A DNA stretch of 64,000 nucleotides from Anaerocaecibacter muris (GCF_943192945.1 NZ_CALPCE010000001.1:186001-250000), one strand, 5' to 3'. Shown: positions 24,449 to 33,975, numbered from the stretch's first letter. The notes: a model not told the origin generated them from the letters alone. Numbers and translations are program-made.

Positions 24449-27007
24449 ATGGACAAAACGTACAATCCGCAAAGTTTTGAATCACGCATTTACAAAAGAT
24501 GGGTGGACAACGGCTGTTTCGAGCCCAAGCAGGGCAAGGCTAAAAAGAAATTTTCAATCGTTCAGCCGCCGCCCAACATCACGGGACAACTGCATGTCGG
24601 ACACTCCATGAACGTCACTATACCCGACGCGATAGTGCGTTACAAGCGCATGAAAGGCTACGAAACGCTATGGCTTCCGGGTATCGATCATGCCTCTATC
24701 GCCACCGAAATGAAAGTGGTGGAGGCTATGCGCGACGAGGGGTTAAGCAAAGCCGACGTCGGACGCGACGGGTTTTTGGCGCGCGCGTGGGATTGGAAAA
24801 ACAAGTACGGCAACCGTATTGTCGAACAGCTTAAATATATGGGCGTCAGCCTCGATTGGTCGAGAATGGCGTTTACTATGGACGATCGTTGCAGTAAAGC
24901 CGTGCGCGAAGTGTTTGTTTCGCTGTACGAGCAGGGATATATTTATCGCGGCGACCGCATTATTAACTGGTGTCCCGGTTGCAAAACCGCCATTTCCGAC
25001 GTCGAGGTCGATTATACCGCCGAGCCGTCGCACCTTTGGCACATCAAATATCCGTTTAAGGACGGAAGCGGCTATGTTACTGTTGCGACGACGCGTCCCG
25101 AAACGCTGCTCGGCGACACCGCCGTCGCGGTCAGCCCCAAGGACAAGCGTTATGCGGGTATGGAGGGCAAACTTTTGATTCTTCCGCTCGTCGGCAGGGA
25201 AATACCCATTGTTTACGACGAATACGTCGAAGCGGACTTCGGCACGGGCGCGGTTAAAATAACGCCTGCGCACGACCCCAACGATTTTGAAGTCGGGTTA
25301 CGTCACAACCTCGAAGTCATACGCGTTATGAACGACGACGGTACTATGAACGAAAAGGCGGGCGCGTATTGCGGCATGCCGCGCGACAAGGCGCGGGCGG
25401 CGGTTGTAGCCGATTTGCAAGCGCAAGGCTTGATGGATAAAATCGAGGACTATACGCACAACGTCGGGCATTGCAGTAGATGCAAGCAGACCGTCGAGCC
25501 TATCGTGTCCAAGCAATGGTTTGTCAAAATGAAAGAGCTTGCCGCGCCCGCAATCGACGCGGTCAAGACGGGTAAAATAAAATTCATCCCCAAACGCTTT
25601 GAAAAATCGTATTTCAACTGGATGAACAATATCCGCGACTGGTGCATATCGCGTCAGCTTTGGTGGGGACACAGAATACCCGTATATTATTGCGACGGGT
25701 GCGGCAAAGAAATAGTCAGCCGCGAGGACATTACGACCTGTCCGCACTGCGGCGGCGCGGTTCGCCAAGACGAGGACGTGCTCGACACGTGGTTCAGTTC
25801 CGCGCTGTGGCCGTTCTCGACTATGGGTTGGCCCGAACAGACCGACGATCTCAAAAAATACTATCCGACGGATTTGCTCGTCACCGCATACGATATAATA
25901 ACGTTCTGGGTGTCGCGTATGATATTTGCGGGTATTAAATTCGCGGGCGAAGTGCCGTTTAAGGAAGTGTATATACACGGGCTTGTGCGCGACGGCATGG
26001 GGCGCAAGATGAGCAAGTCCACAGGCAACGGCGTCGATCCGATAGAGGTTATACAGACCGCAGGCGCGGATGCGTTGAGGTTTTCGCTCGTAAACGGAAT
26101 AGCGCGCGGCGGCGACGTGTGCTTTTCCAACACGTCGCTGACTGCGTATCGCAATTTCATGAACAAGCTGTACAATGCGGCAAAGTTCGTTATAGGCGCG
26201 TGCCAAAACGGCTATGCCAAAAATCCCAAGGCGCTCACCGCCGCCGACGGCTGGGTTATCGGACGAATAAACGATCTTATCGCCGCGGTCAACCACTCTA
26301 TGAACCGTTACGACGTGGGGCATGCGGCGCAGTTGCTGTACGATTTTATTTGGGACGAATTTTGCGACTGGTATATTGAGTTTGCTAAAGTGCAGTTAAA
26401 GGGCGAGAACGCGCTCAACACTGCGGGCGTGTTGCGTTACTCGCTCGACGTGCTGTTGAAACTCGTTCACCCCGTTATTCCGTTTATAACTACCGAAATT
26501 TACGACAGCTTGCCCGATTCGGACGGAGAACTGATGCTGTGCGATTTCCCCAAGAAAAGGCGCGGCGAATACGACGGCGCGGTAAAACTCACCGAGCGGC
26601 TTAAAGACTGCGTGCGCGCGGTGCGCAATCTCAAACAGACAAACGCCGCCGTTGCCAAATCGCCCGAAGTATATTGCGACGGTGATAAGGAGTTGTGCGA
26701 GCTTATCCGCGTATACTTGCCCACGCTCGCAAAGACGGAACAGGTTAAAGACGGGCGAGCCGACAACTGCGCGCTTATCGCGCTCGACGGAATTAAACTG
26801 TATATTCCGTTGGCGGACACCCAAAAAGAGCGCGAGCGGTTGGAAAAAGAGCTCGAAAAATGCAAGTCGGAACTTGCGCTTGCACAGTCCAAACTGAATA
26901 ACGCGGGTTTCTGTCAAAAAGCGCCGCAAAAACTGATTGACGCGGAGCGCGAGAAAGTAGCCAACTATACCGAGCGCATAAACGTTTTGACCGAAAAATT
27001 GGGTTAA
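24449..27007 (+). CDS. valS: Valyl-tRNA synthetase
   Basis: Class I synthetase charging tRNA-Val in the cytoplasm. It has the HIGH-type motif PPNITGQLHVGHS near residue 40, the CP1 editing domain with TTRPETLLGDTAV, zinc-type cysteine pairs (WCPGCK, CSRCK, CPHCG), KMSKSTGNG near residue 520, and a C-terminal coiled-coil arm (LEKELEKCKSELALAQSKL). The length of 852 residues fits Gram-positive ValS. Unusually for Bacillota, no T-box leader can be fitted in the short upstream region. Confidence 0.97.
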   Translation: MDKTYNPQSFESRIYKRWVDNGCFEPKQGKAKKKFSIVQPPPNITGQLHVGHSMNVTIPDAIVRYKRMKGYETLWLPGIDHASIATEMKVVEAMRDEGLSKADVGRDGFLARAWDWKNKYGNRIVEQLKYMGVSLDWSRMAFTMDDRCSKAVREVFVSLYEQGYIYRGDRIINWCPGCKTAISDVEVDYTAEPSHLWHIKYPFKDGSGYVTVATTRPETLLGDTAVAVSPKDKRYAGMEGKLLILPLVGREIPIVYDEYVEADFGTGAVKITPAHDPNDFEVGLRHNLEVIRVMNDDGTMNEKAGAYCGMPRDKARAAVVADLQAQGLMDKIEDYTHNVGHCSRCKQTVEPIVSKQWFVKMKELAAPAIDAVKTGKIKFIPKRFEKSYFNWMNNIRDWCISRQLWWGHRIPVYYCDGCGKEIVSREDITTCPHCGGAVRQDEDVLDTWFSSALWPFSTMGWPEQTDDLKKYYPTDLLVTAYDIITFWVSRMIFAGIKFAGEVPFKEVYIHGLVRDGMGRKMSKSTGNGVDPIEVIQTAGADALRFSLVNGIARGGDVCFSNTSLTAYRNFMNKLYNAAKFVIGACQNGYAKNPKALTAADGWVIGRINDLIAAVNHSMNRYDVGHAAQLLYDFIWDEFCDWYIEFAKVQLKGENALNTAGVLRYSLDVLLKLVHPVIPFITTEIYDSLPDSDGELMLCDFPKKRRGEYDGAVKLTERLKDCVRAVRNLKQTNAAVAKSPEVYCDGDKELCELIRVYLPTLAKTEQVKDGRADNCALIALDGIKLYIPLADTQKERERLEKELEKCKSELALAQSKLNNAGFCQKAPQKLIDAEREKVANYTERINVLTEKLG

Positions 27008-27044
27008 ACGGCGACGCGCCGACGGCATAAATTTAACAAAACCG

Positions 27045-27073
27045 TTTACTTTTGCCGATAAATATGCTACAAT
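27045..27073 (+). promoter_or_regulatory. Promoter of the DUF4364 gene
   Basis: TTTACT (27045-27050), 17-base spacer, TACAAT (27068-27073). The leader to the TTG start is about 20 bases. Confidence 0.65.
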
Positions 27074-27100
27074 AATACTCTACCTCAAATTAACCGACCG

Positions 27101-27637
27101 TTGGGTGACGTATTGGAACAGTCCGAAGAGGAATTACTTAATAAACTTATTGTATTGTTCGTGTTTGACAAAATGGACATTGCGCTCGATTACAATACTA
27201 TTATCAACATCTGTTACACGCAGAACGGGTGGATGATGCCTTTGTATTGCATGGACGCGATAGACAAACTTGCCAAATCGAACTTTATACATAAGGTGGA
27301 CAGGGGCAGGGAAAAACTGTACTCGATGACGCCTGACGGCAGAGCGTGCCTTGCCAACTTCTATTCGCGTATTCCCGAATCGTTGCGGCAGGAAATAAGC
27401 GATTATGTCAAAGCCAACAGAATGTCGTATAAACGTCGGCAGGAGTACAAGCATACTTATTATAAGAACAAGGACGGCACGTATACCGTGTGGTTGCGCG
27501 TCGTGGAGCCGTCCTCAACGCTATTGGACTTAAAGTTTGTCGTCGCAAACAACCGCACCGCAAAGTATATCCACGAAAACTGGGAAAAGAATGCGGCGAG
27601 TATTTACCTTATGTTGCACGACAGGCTTACGGAGTGA
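27101..27637 (+). CDS. DUF4364 family winged-helix protein
   Basis: A 178-residue protein with an N-terminal winged helix (KLIVLFVFDKMDIALDYNTI, then MDAIDKLAKSNFIHK and the wing ending LYSMTPDGRA) and a C-terminal beta-rich part. It matches the DUF4364 family, putative regulators widespread in Clostridia. The start is TTG 27101; no ATG is available before the conserved region and no ribosome binding site is clear. TSCPD and bioY genes follow with 8 and 19 base gaps, so the three probably form an operon. Confidence 0.8.
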   Translation: MGDVLEQSEEELLNKLIVLFVFDKMDIALDYNTIINICYTQNGWMMPLYCMDAIDKLAKSNFIHKVDRGREKLYSMTPDGRACLANFYSRIPESLRQEISDYVKANRMSYKRRQEYKHTYYKNKDGTYTVWLRVVEPSSTLLDLKFVVANNRTAKYIHENWEKNAASIYLMLHDRLTE

Positions 27638-27645
27638 GGTGAAAT

Positions 27646-27894
27646 ATGTATTCTTATAAAACTTCCGGAACGTGCTCGCAAGAGATACTGTTCGATGTAG
27701 AGGACAACAAAATAACGTCGGTCAAGTTTATTCGCGGCTGTGCGGGCAACACGCAGGGCGTGGCAAAACTCGCGGTCGGGCGCGACGTTGACGAAGTTAT
27801 AGGACTGCTGTCGGGTATACAGTGTCGCAACGGCACGTCTTGTCCCGACCAATTAGCGCGCGCGCTTAAAGAATACAAGGCGAGCAAGGCGTAA
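27646..27894 (+). CDS. TIGR03905-type TSCPD domain protein
   Basis: An 82-residue protein carrying the TSCPD domain found at the C-terminus of some ribonucleotide reductases but here standing alone, as in the TIGR03905 family. Conserved cysteines appear in GTCSQE, RGCAGNTQG, QCRNG and TSCPDQL, suggesting a metal or redox site. A GAGGTG site precedes ATG 27646. Function unknown. It lies between DUF4364 and bioY. Confidence 0.88.
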   Translation: MYSYKTSGTCSQEILFDVEDNKITSVKFIRGCAGNTQGVAKLAVGRDVDEVIGLLSGIQCRNGTSCPDQLARALKEYKASKA

Positions 27895-27913
27895 CGGCTC
27901 GCAAAGGAACTGC

Positions 27914-28510
27914 ATGAATACTCGGCGTTTGGTTTCGATAGCGGTTTTTACCGCGCTGATAATTATAGGCGGGCTTATATCCGTATATATTCCGTTTACA
28001 CATATATCGCTGTCTTTTCAGACGGTGTTCGTGATTATGGCGGGAATACTGCTCGGCGGACGCGACGGCGCGCTTGCGTCGCTGGTGTATCTTGCAATGG
28101 GGTTGCTGGGCTTGCCCGTGTTTACCAAAGGCGGCGGCTTGGGTTATGTCATGATGCCTTCTTTCGGATATTTAATCGGCTTTCCGATAGGCGCGTTTGT
28201 TGCGGGCGCGCTGTGCTCGCGGTTAAAAACGCCGACGCGCGGCAAAGTTTTTCTGTGCGGCATAATAGGCATGGCGCCCGTGTATATCGTCGGAATTACT
28301 TATCAAGTCCTTATACTTTATTATTATACGGGCATAGGCTGGGCGGCGGCGATAGGCGTGCTTCCCACAATGGCGGTGCTGTTGCTTAAAGATTCGGTGC
28401 TGTGCGGATTTGTGGCGATACTGTACCCGTCGTTGCATAGAGTTATGCGCAGTCGCGCCGTCGATAAGCGTAAAAATACAACCGCATTTAAAATGTCCGA
28501 ACCCGATTAA
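27914..28510 (+). CDS. bioY: Biotin ECF transporter S component
   Basis: A 198-residue membrane protein with about six helices that binds biotin and works with a shared ECF energizing module (not in the window). The family pattern is seen in LSFQTVFVIMAGILLGGRDG, LGLPVFTKGGG and SFGYLIGFPIGAF. The last 20 residues are basic. AAAGGAA precedes ATG 27914. The terminator begins inside the stop region. Confidence 0.92.
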   Translation: MNTRRLVSIAVFTALIIIGGLISVYIPFTHISLSFQTVFVIMAGILLGGRDGALASLVYLAMGLLGLPVFTKGGGLGYVMMPSFGYLIGFPIGAFVAGALCSRLKTPTRGKVFLCGIIGMAPVYIVGITYQVLILYYYTGIGWAAAIGVLPTMAVLLLKDSVLCGFVAILYPSLHRVMRSRAVDKRKNTTAFKMSEPD

Positions 28511-28523
28511 AGTCGGGTTTTTT
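28500..28523 (+). terminator. Terminator at the end of bioY
   Basis: Perfect seven-base arms AACCCGA (28500-28506) and TCGGGTT (28513-28519) with a six-base loop and T-run; it overlaps the bioY stop codon. Confidence 0.85.
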
Positions 28524-28596
28524 ATTGCCGTAAAAACGCTTTTGCGGCATGGTCAAATTGTACAAAATAGGCGCGCAAAATTTATGCGGTTTTGCA

Positions 28597-28625
28597 TTGA
28601 AATAGCCGCGGCGAAGTGTTATACT
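28597..28625 (+). promoter_or_regulatory. Sigma-A promoter of the MsmK-type ATPase
   Basis: TTGAAA (28597-28602), 17-base spacer, TATACT (28620-28625). AAGGAGA at 28650-28656 precedes ATG 28661. Confidence 0.8.
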
Positions 28626-28660
28626 ATTTATGTAATAAAAATCGGAATAAGGAGAAAATT

Positions 28661-30868
28661 ATGGCAAGTTTGTCTTTAAAGCACATCTACAAGGTGTACT
28701 CCGGCGGTGTAAGAGCCGTCAGCGACTTCAACCTCGATATCGACGATAAAGAGTTTATCGTCTTCGTCGGTCCGTCCGGTTGCGGAAAATCCACGACGTT
28801 GCGCATGATTGCGGGCTTGGAGGATATTTCGTCGGGCGAGCTCTATATCGACGATAAGTTGGTAAACGACGTCGAACCCAAGGATCGCGACATAGCGATG
28901 GTTTTCCAAAACTACGCGCTTTATCCGCACATGACCGTTTATGACAACATGGCGTTCGGTTTGCGACTTCGCCACGTTCCTTCCAAAGTAATAGACGAAA
29001 AGGTGCAGGAAGCGGCGAGCATACTCGGTATTCAACACCTTTTGAGCCGCAGACCCAAGGCTTTGTCGGGCGGTCAGCGTCAGCGTGTCGCGCTCGGAAG
29101 AGCTATCGTCCGCGAACCGAAAGTATTCCTTTTGGACGAGCCGCTGTCCAACCTCGACGCAAAACTGCGCGTTCAGATGCGTACCGAGATTACCAAAATT
29201 CACCACCGTCTTGCCACAACGTTTATTTACGTCACGCACGACCAAACCGAGGCTATGACCATGGGCACGCGTATCGTCGTTATGAAAGACGGTATTGTCC
29301 AACAGGTAGATACGCCTACCACGCTTTACGATAACCCCGCCAACCTGTTTGTAGCTTGCTTCTTGGGCTCGCCGCAAATGAACATATTTAAAGCGAAACT
29401 CGTCGAGGAAAACGGCAATCTTTACGCGCTTATCGGCGAAACCAACAAGGTCATGATACCCAAGTCGCGCGCCCTGCGCATTATCGACAACAGCATTATC
29501 GGCAGCGAGGTGCTTTTGGGTATTCGTCCCGAGGACGTGCACTACGAGCAGGCGCTTGTGGACGCGCATCCCGAATCGGTTATCGAGGCGACTATCGACG
29601 TTATCGAAAACCTCGGAAACGAAACAATCCTTTATCTCAATGTCGAGGGTAAAGAGGACTACACCATTTCGCGCGTCAATTCCCGCTACACGTTCGAGCA
29701 GGGCGAAAAAGTCAAGATGTATCTTGCAACCGACCATGCGCACCTGTTCGACCCGACGACCGAATTTACGCTCATGGGCGTTCCCGATTACAACCTTATC
29801 CCCGCACAGGCTGTTGCCGTCGAAGGCACGCTCGCGGTTATGTTCGGCGATACGGTCATCAAACTTCCCGAAGAATTGCTTAACCGCATTACGGACAAAT
29901 CGGTTATCAACAATCAAGTATTGCTCGGAATTCCGCCCACCGCGCTCAAAGCGGAAGGCGAAGAGGGCGACGCGTATATCGAGGGTGTTGCGGAGTTCTA
30001 TGACAACTATCCTCGGTTCAAAGCGGTTTACGCCGCCGTTCCTGGCATGAAGAATTATCTTATCGTTTCGCGCCCGCTCGACAGCGAGTTCGTCGGCGGC
30101 GAAAAGATAAAGACTTACGTCGATATAAGCAAGATCCAGTTGTTCAGCGCGGACGGCGAACGCCTTATTGCGGACGCGCCGCTTGCGGGCAATACGACCA
30201 AAGGCACGATTGCCAATGTCAACGGAACTTTCGGTTACAGATTTGCCGCGGACAACGGAACGAAGAACAAAATGTCGTTCGACAACTACACTATCGAAGC
30301 GGACGAGAGCGGCGTAAAACAGCACAAGACCAAGTTCGACGATTTGCAGACGGCGGACGTAGAAACGCCTATGTACATCATGCCGCGCGGCATGGCGATC
30401 GACAAAGAATCGCTTGCGCAAACGCCGAAAATGGTGCTCACGGGCATTATCAAACATCTTGACGAATACCGCAAAGACGCTATCGTCACCGTGGAAATGG
30501 CGGGTATCAACGGCGACTTGACCGCGATAATCCGCAACTTCGCGGGCTACAATACCGGCGACAAGATTAAACTTGCCGTAAATCCTCACGCGGTCGTCGT
30601 CGGCGAATACGAAAGCGTTGCCGCTGTCGTAACGAGCGAAGCCGCGCAGAACGAGGGCGAAGTACGTCGCAAAGAAATAGAAGCGGCGCGCGCGAAAGAA
30701 AAAGAACTCGAAGCCGCCGCGAAACAGCCCGCCAAACCCAAAAAGGAACAGGCGGCGACTACTGCGGAACCTGCGGAAAAAGCGGAAGCGGCTAAAAAGC
30801 CTGCGGCAAAAGCAAAGCCCGCGGCGCGCACGACTGCCGTAAAACGCCCCACCGCTAAAAAGAAATAA
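28661..30868 (+). CDS. MsmK/UgpC-type sugar ABC ATPase with long C-terminal extension
   Basis: A 735-residue protein; usual MsmK/UgpC subunits are about 370. Residues 1-240 form the ABC domain: Walker A GPSGCGKS (37-44), signature LSGGQRQR (135-142), Walker B FLLDEP (156-161), H-loop His 193. Residues 245-370 are the normal TOBE regulatory domain. Residues 385-500 repeat its pattern: VLLGIPPTALKAE (420-432) mirrors VLLGIRPEDVHYE (284-296). A third beta-rich region (510-650) and an Ala/Lys/Pro-rich tail (660-735) follow. Such ATPases are often shared among several sugar importers, which fits the lack of permease genes nearby. An upstream in-frame ATG exists, but the AAGGAGA site points to 28661. 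Confidence 0.88.
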   Translation: MASLSLKHIYKVYSGGVRAVSDFNLDIDDKEFIVFVGPSGCGKSTTLRMIAGLEDISSGELYIDDKLVNDVEPKDRDIAMVFQNYALYPHMTVYDNMAFGLRLRHVPSKVIDEKVQEAASILGIQHLLSRRPKALSGGQRQRVALGRAIVREPKVFLLDEPLSNLDAKLRVQMRTEITKIHHRLATTFIYVTHDQTEAMTMGTRIVVMKDGIVQQVDTPTTLYDNPANLFVACFLGSPQMNIFKAKLVEENGNLYALIGETNKVMIPKSRALRIIDNSIIGSEVLLGIRPEDVHYEQALVDAHPESVIEATIDVIENLGNETILYLNVEGKEDYTISRVNSRYTFEQGEKVKMYLATDHAHLFDPTTEFTLMGVPDYNLIPAQAVAVEGTLAVMFGDTVIKLPEELLNRITDKSVINNQVLLGIPPTALKAEGEEGDAYIEGVAEFYDNYPRFKAVYAAVPGMKNYLIVSRPLDSEFVGGEKIKTYVDISKIQLFSADGERLIADAPLAGNTTKGTIANVNGTFGYRFAADNGTKNKMSFDNYTIEADESGVKQHKTKFDDLQTADVETPMYIMPRGMAIDKESLAQTPKMVLTGIIKHLDEYRKDAIVTVEMAGINGDLTAIIRNFAGYNTGDKIKLAVNPHAVVVGEYESVAAVVTSEAAQNEGEVRRKEIEAARAKEKELEAAAKQPAKPKKEQAATTAEPAEKAEAAKKPAAKAKPAARTTAVKRPTAKKK

Positions 30869-30903
30869 TACGTTTCTTTAAATAAAATTTAATTAAAAAC
30901 AAT

Positions 30904-30942
30904 AAAACCCCGAATTTGTCACGCGACATGTTCGGGGTTTTA
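30904..30942 (+). terminator. Terminator after the MsmK-type ATPase
   Basis: Eleven-base perfect arms AAAACCCCGAA (30904-30914) and TTCGGGGTTTT (30931-30941), with an inner GTC/GAC pairing in the loop. Confidence 0.88.
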
Positions 30943-31032
30943 TGTTATGCGAAAAGGCGATACGCGTATTACTTTAATTGCTAAAATATCGCTATTGCGT
31001 TTGAGCGCGATGCGACTAAATAAACGCAACAT

Positions 31033-31059
31033 AAAAACCGCACATATTACAGTGCGGTT
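31033..31059 (-). terminator. Terminator of cysS
   Basis: Eight-base perfect arms AACCGCAC (31036-31043) and GTGCGGTT (31052-31059). Read on the minus strand the hairpin is followed by a T-run, just past the cysS stop. Confidence 0.82.
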
Positions 31060-31069
31060 AAAATGTCGA

Positions 31070-32470
31070 TTATTTCTTTTTGAGTTCGTAACCAGTTTTG
31101 CTGTCGAGCACTGCGTAACCGAGTGCGTCGAGCTTGTTGCGGAGTTCGTCCGACGTTGCCCAGTCCTTGTTTTGCCGTGCCGCAAAACGTTGTTCGGCAA
31201 TCTGTTTCACTTCGTCGGGCGCTTCTACGGTCGGCGCGGCGCTAACGTGCGGCACATGCAGGTCGAGCCCGAGCACTGCGTTAAGAACTTCCGCCGCGTC
31301 GTAAATTTCTCGGCAGGCGGGGAGCTTTGCCATTGTCCACAGTTCGCCGAGCGCGAGCGGGTAGTTGAGATCGTCGTACACGGCGGCAATGACGGCGGCT
31401 TTTTGCTCCGCTACTTTTTGCGCAGTGTTGTTATCGGCGTGCGGCGCGGTTTTGCACGCGCTTATAAGTCCGCACAGCCTGTTGTAAGCGGTCGCCGCTC
31501 CCGACAGCCCGTCGAAAGTGAAATTGAGTTTGTTGCGATAGTGCGTGTTTAGGCAGAAATAGCGGAACGCGAGCGGGGAATATCCGCGCGCGATTAAGTC
31601 GTCCACGGTGTAAACGTTGCCGAGCGACTTGCTCATTTTTCCGCCGTCCACGAGCATAAATTCGCCGTGCATCCACGTGTTGACTACTTTATGTCCTTCG
31701 TATGCTTCCGACTGCGCAATTTCGTTTTCGTGGTGAATGGGAATATGATCGACGCCGCCCGTGTGTATATCGAAGCGTTCGCCCAAAAACTTTTTACTCA
31801 TGGTCGAGCACTCTATATGCCAACCGGGGTAGCCCATGCCCCAAGGCGATTGCCATTGCATAATGTGGTTCTTTTCGGCTTTTTTCCATAACGCAAAGTC
31901 GGCGGGGTGACGTTTTTGCGTGTTTACCGCAACGCGCGCGCCCGCGAGCGCGTCCTCTATATTGCAACGCGACAGCTTGCCGTACTCGTCGAACTTGGAT
32001 ATATCGAAATATATTCCGTCGTCCGTTTCGTACCCGTAGCCCTTTTCGCACAGAGTTTTGACAAAGTCAATCATTTCGTCGATATTGTCTGTCGCTTTGG
32101 CTATAATTTCGGGTTTGAGTATGTTGAGCCGTTCCAAGTCCTTAAAAAAGACCTCGGAATAAAACGCGGCAATTTGTTCGGGCGATTTATTTTGTTTTTT
32201 TGCGGCGGTTTGCATTTTGTCCTCGCCGTCGTCGCCGTCCGATGTGAGATGCCCCACGTCGGTAATGTTCATGACGGACTTGGTTTTGTAGCCCGCAAAT
32301 TTAAGCGTGCGGCGAAGCTCGTCCATAAATACGTAAGTGCGCAGGTTGCCGATATGCGCGTAATTGTAAACCGTCGGACCGCATGAATACATTGTAACAA
32401 GCGGGGGATTGACGGGCGTAAATTCCTCTTTTTTTCTGGTAAGCGTGTTATAAAATTGAAGTTTATCCAT
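31070..32470 (-). CDS. cysS: Cysteinyl-tRNA synthetase
   Basis: Class I synthetase that charges tRNA-Cys. The N-terminal MYSCGPTVYNYAHIGNLRT contains the zinc Cys and the HIGN motif, WHIECS and HHENE supply further zinc ligands, and GGKMSKSLGN is the KMSKS loop. Its 466 residues are normal. It lies 80 bases after cysE on the minus strand, a pairing common in Bacillota that links cysteine synthesis and use. Confidence 0.97.
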   Translation of the reverse strand: MDKLQFYNTLTRKKEEFTPVNPPLVTMYSCGPTVYNYAHIGNLRTYVFMDELRRTLKFAGYKTKSVMNITDVGHLTSDGDDGEDKMQTAAKKQNKSPEQIAAFYSEVFFKDLERLNILKPEIIAKATDNIDEMIDFVKTLCEKGYGYETDDGIYFDISKFDEYGKLSRCNIEDALAGARVAVNTQKRHPADFALWKKAEKNHIMQWQSPWGMGYPGWHIECSTMSKKFLGERFDIHTGGVDHIPIHHENEIAQSEAYEGHKVVNTWMHGEFMLVDGGKMSKSLGNVYTVDDLIARGYSPLAFRYFCLNTHYRNKLNFTFDGLSGAATAYNRLCGLISACKTAPHADNNTAQKVAEQKAAVIAAVYDDLNYPLALGELWTMAKLPACREIYDAAEVLNAVLGLDLHVPHVSAAPTVEAPDEVKQIAEQRFAARQNKDWATSDELRNKLDALGYAVLDSKTGYELKKK

Positions 32471-32550
32471 ATTTACTCCGAACCTTTTGTTGCTGTATCG
32501 TTATTATCGGTCGCGCCGAGCGCGCCGTTTTCGGCAATGTCGTTGCACGT

Positions 32551-33207
32551 CTAATTGTCCGCGCCCAGCCTGCGTTCGAGGTCTGCGACCCGCTGTGCGA
32601 GCTTGGTAATATCGTCCTCGACGGGGTCGGGGAGCGACTGACACAGACTGTCGACGCACACGTCCTCTACGCGCTTGCCGGCAATGCGCACTATGCGCCC
32701 CGGCACTCCCACGACCGTGGCGTGCGGCGGCACTTCGTTAAGCACTATCGAGCCTGCGCCTATCTTTGCGCCCTCTCCGACGGTGAACGGTCCCAAAACT
32801 TTCGCGCCCGAACTAATCATGACGTTGTCGCCGATAGTGGGGTGGCGTTTGCCTTTGTCTTTGCCCGTGCCGCCGAGCGTAACGCCCTGATAAATAACGA
32901 CGTTGTTTCCCACAACCGCCGTTTCGCCTATAACTACTCCGGAACCGTGGTCAATAAACACCCCGTGCCCGATAGTAGCTCCCGGGTGTATTTCTATGCC
33001 CGTAAAAAAGCGGGTGAGCGCGGAAAGAATACGCGCAAGCAGAAAATATCTGTGCACGTGCAAAAAGTGGAAAAATCGGTACATCAAAAGCGCATGGAAC
33101 CCGCTGGAACACAGCGCCGCTTCAAACTTGTTTCTCGTGGCGGGATCGTGCAGCATAACGGCATTTAAATCCCGCCTTACGGCTGAAAAGGCTTTTACGG
33201 ACTTCAT
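32551..33207 (-). CDS. cysE: Serine O-acetyltransferase
   Basis: Acetylates serine with acetyl-CoA, the first step of cysteine synthesis. Hexapeptide repeats of the left-handed beta helix are plain (GATIGHGVFIDHG, AVVGNNVVIYQG, GAKIGAGSIVL), with active-site DHGSGVVIGE and GGTGKDKGKRHP. The start at 33207 (MKSVKAFSAVRRDL) is preferred over an ATG 54 bases upstream because GGAGAG stands just before it; this gives 218 residues. No cysK is present here. Confidence 0.93.
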   Translation of the reverse strand: MKSVKAFSAVRRDLNAVMLHDPATRNKFEAALCSSGFHALLMYRFFHFLHVHRYFLLARILSALTRFFTGIEIHPGATIGHGVFIDHGSGVVIGETAVVGNNVVIYQGVTLGGTGKDKGKRHPTIGDNVMISSGAKVLGPFTVGEGAKIGAGSIVLNEVPPHATVVGVPGRIVRIAGKRVEDVCVDSLCQSLPDPVEDDITKLAQRVADLERRLGADN

Positions 33208-33313
33208 ACGCTCTCCGTAAGATGATGTCGGGGCTAAAATCCCGAAAATAAAACGCCGCACGCAAACAAAACGTAATGCGGGCAGGCGTTTACAAAACTA
33301 CAATACCGAGCGT

Positions 33314-33718
33314 TTATTCAACGCCGTTGAGGAAGTTGATAGCCGCTTCGAGTTTTTTCTCGCCCTTTTGCACTTCTTTTTCGTTGAGTTGAAGTTGTTT
33401 GGCAATAGACTCGTCGAGCTCGGCAATCATGCGATTGAGTTCCGCCGTACCCTTATCGGTTATTTTATAATGCACGGAACGCATGTCGCGTTCGACGCGC
33501 ATTTTTTCTATAAGCCCCTCCGCAATCATGTTGCGGGCGAGGATAGTGAGGTTGGGTTTGGCGATACAAAGCTCGTTTACAAGCTCTTTGGGGGAAAGAA
33601 CCTCGTTGCGAACGAGGTACAGTAAGCGCATTTTTTGGGAAATAATAGCGCCGTTATCGCAATTTTTACAAAGTTTTCTCGTGGATACGTTTATTGTAAG
33701 GATTTGTTCGGCAAGCAT
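33314..33718 (-). CDS. MarR-like winged-helix regulator
   Basis: A 134-residue DNA-binding protein with the MarR arrangement: helix SQKMRLLYLVRN, recognition region LSPKELVNELCIAKPNLTILARNMIAEGLI, and a wing RDMRSVHYKITDKG, then a long C-terminal dimer helix with many Glu and Lys. It has its own promoter and GGAG site, 106 bases before the cysE start and divergent from the giant surface-protein gene. Targets could be cysE-cysS or the divergent gene. A CKNC pair near residue 17 might be redox-sensitive; this is only a guess. Confidence 0.75.
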   Translation of the reverse strand: MLAEQILTINVSTRKLCKNCDNGAIISQKMRLLYLVRNEVLSPKELVNELCIAKPNLTILARNMIAEGLIEKMRVERDMRSVHYKITDKGTAELNRMIAELDESIAKQLQLNEKEVQKGEKKLEAAINFLNGVE

Positions 33719-33747
33719 GATAATCTCCTATAAAACGATATAACAGG

Positions 33748-33777
33748 ATTCTACCACATTATATGTATAATTGTCAA
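33748..33777 (-). promoter_or_regulatory. Promoter of the MarR-like gene
   Basis: On the minus strand TTGACA (33772-33777), 18-base spacer, TAGAAT (33748-33753), followed by an AGGAG site before the start. Confidence 0.75.
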
Positions 33778-33915
33778 ACAAATTCACGACTTTTTTCAAA
33801 TTGCGGTCGGCGCGACGGGCGGTTATGACGGTATTAGGCTGTCGCTCGCGTTCATCAACTGTTAGCAATGTTTATATGCGACTGCTAATTTTTTCATATA
33901 TTGCCTTATATGTTA

Positions 33916-33944
33916 TTGACAAATATGTCGATATATTGTATTAT
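33916..33944 (+). promoter_or_regulatory. Sigma-A promoter of the giant surface protein gene
   Basis: TTGACA (33916-33921), 17-base spacer, TATTAT (33939-33944). AAGAGG lies upstream of ATG 33976. Confidence 0.8.
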
Positions 33945-33975
33945 ATACTCGTATTATTGCTACAAGAGGTGTTTT

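Noticed and set aside
28676-30589. A 637-codon open frame on the minus strand
   Set aside because: Antisense to the MsmK-type ATPase; no start signals and a composition typical of antisense frames.
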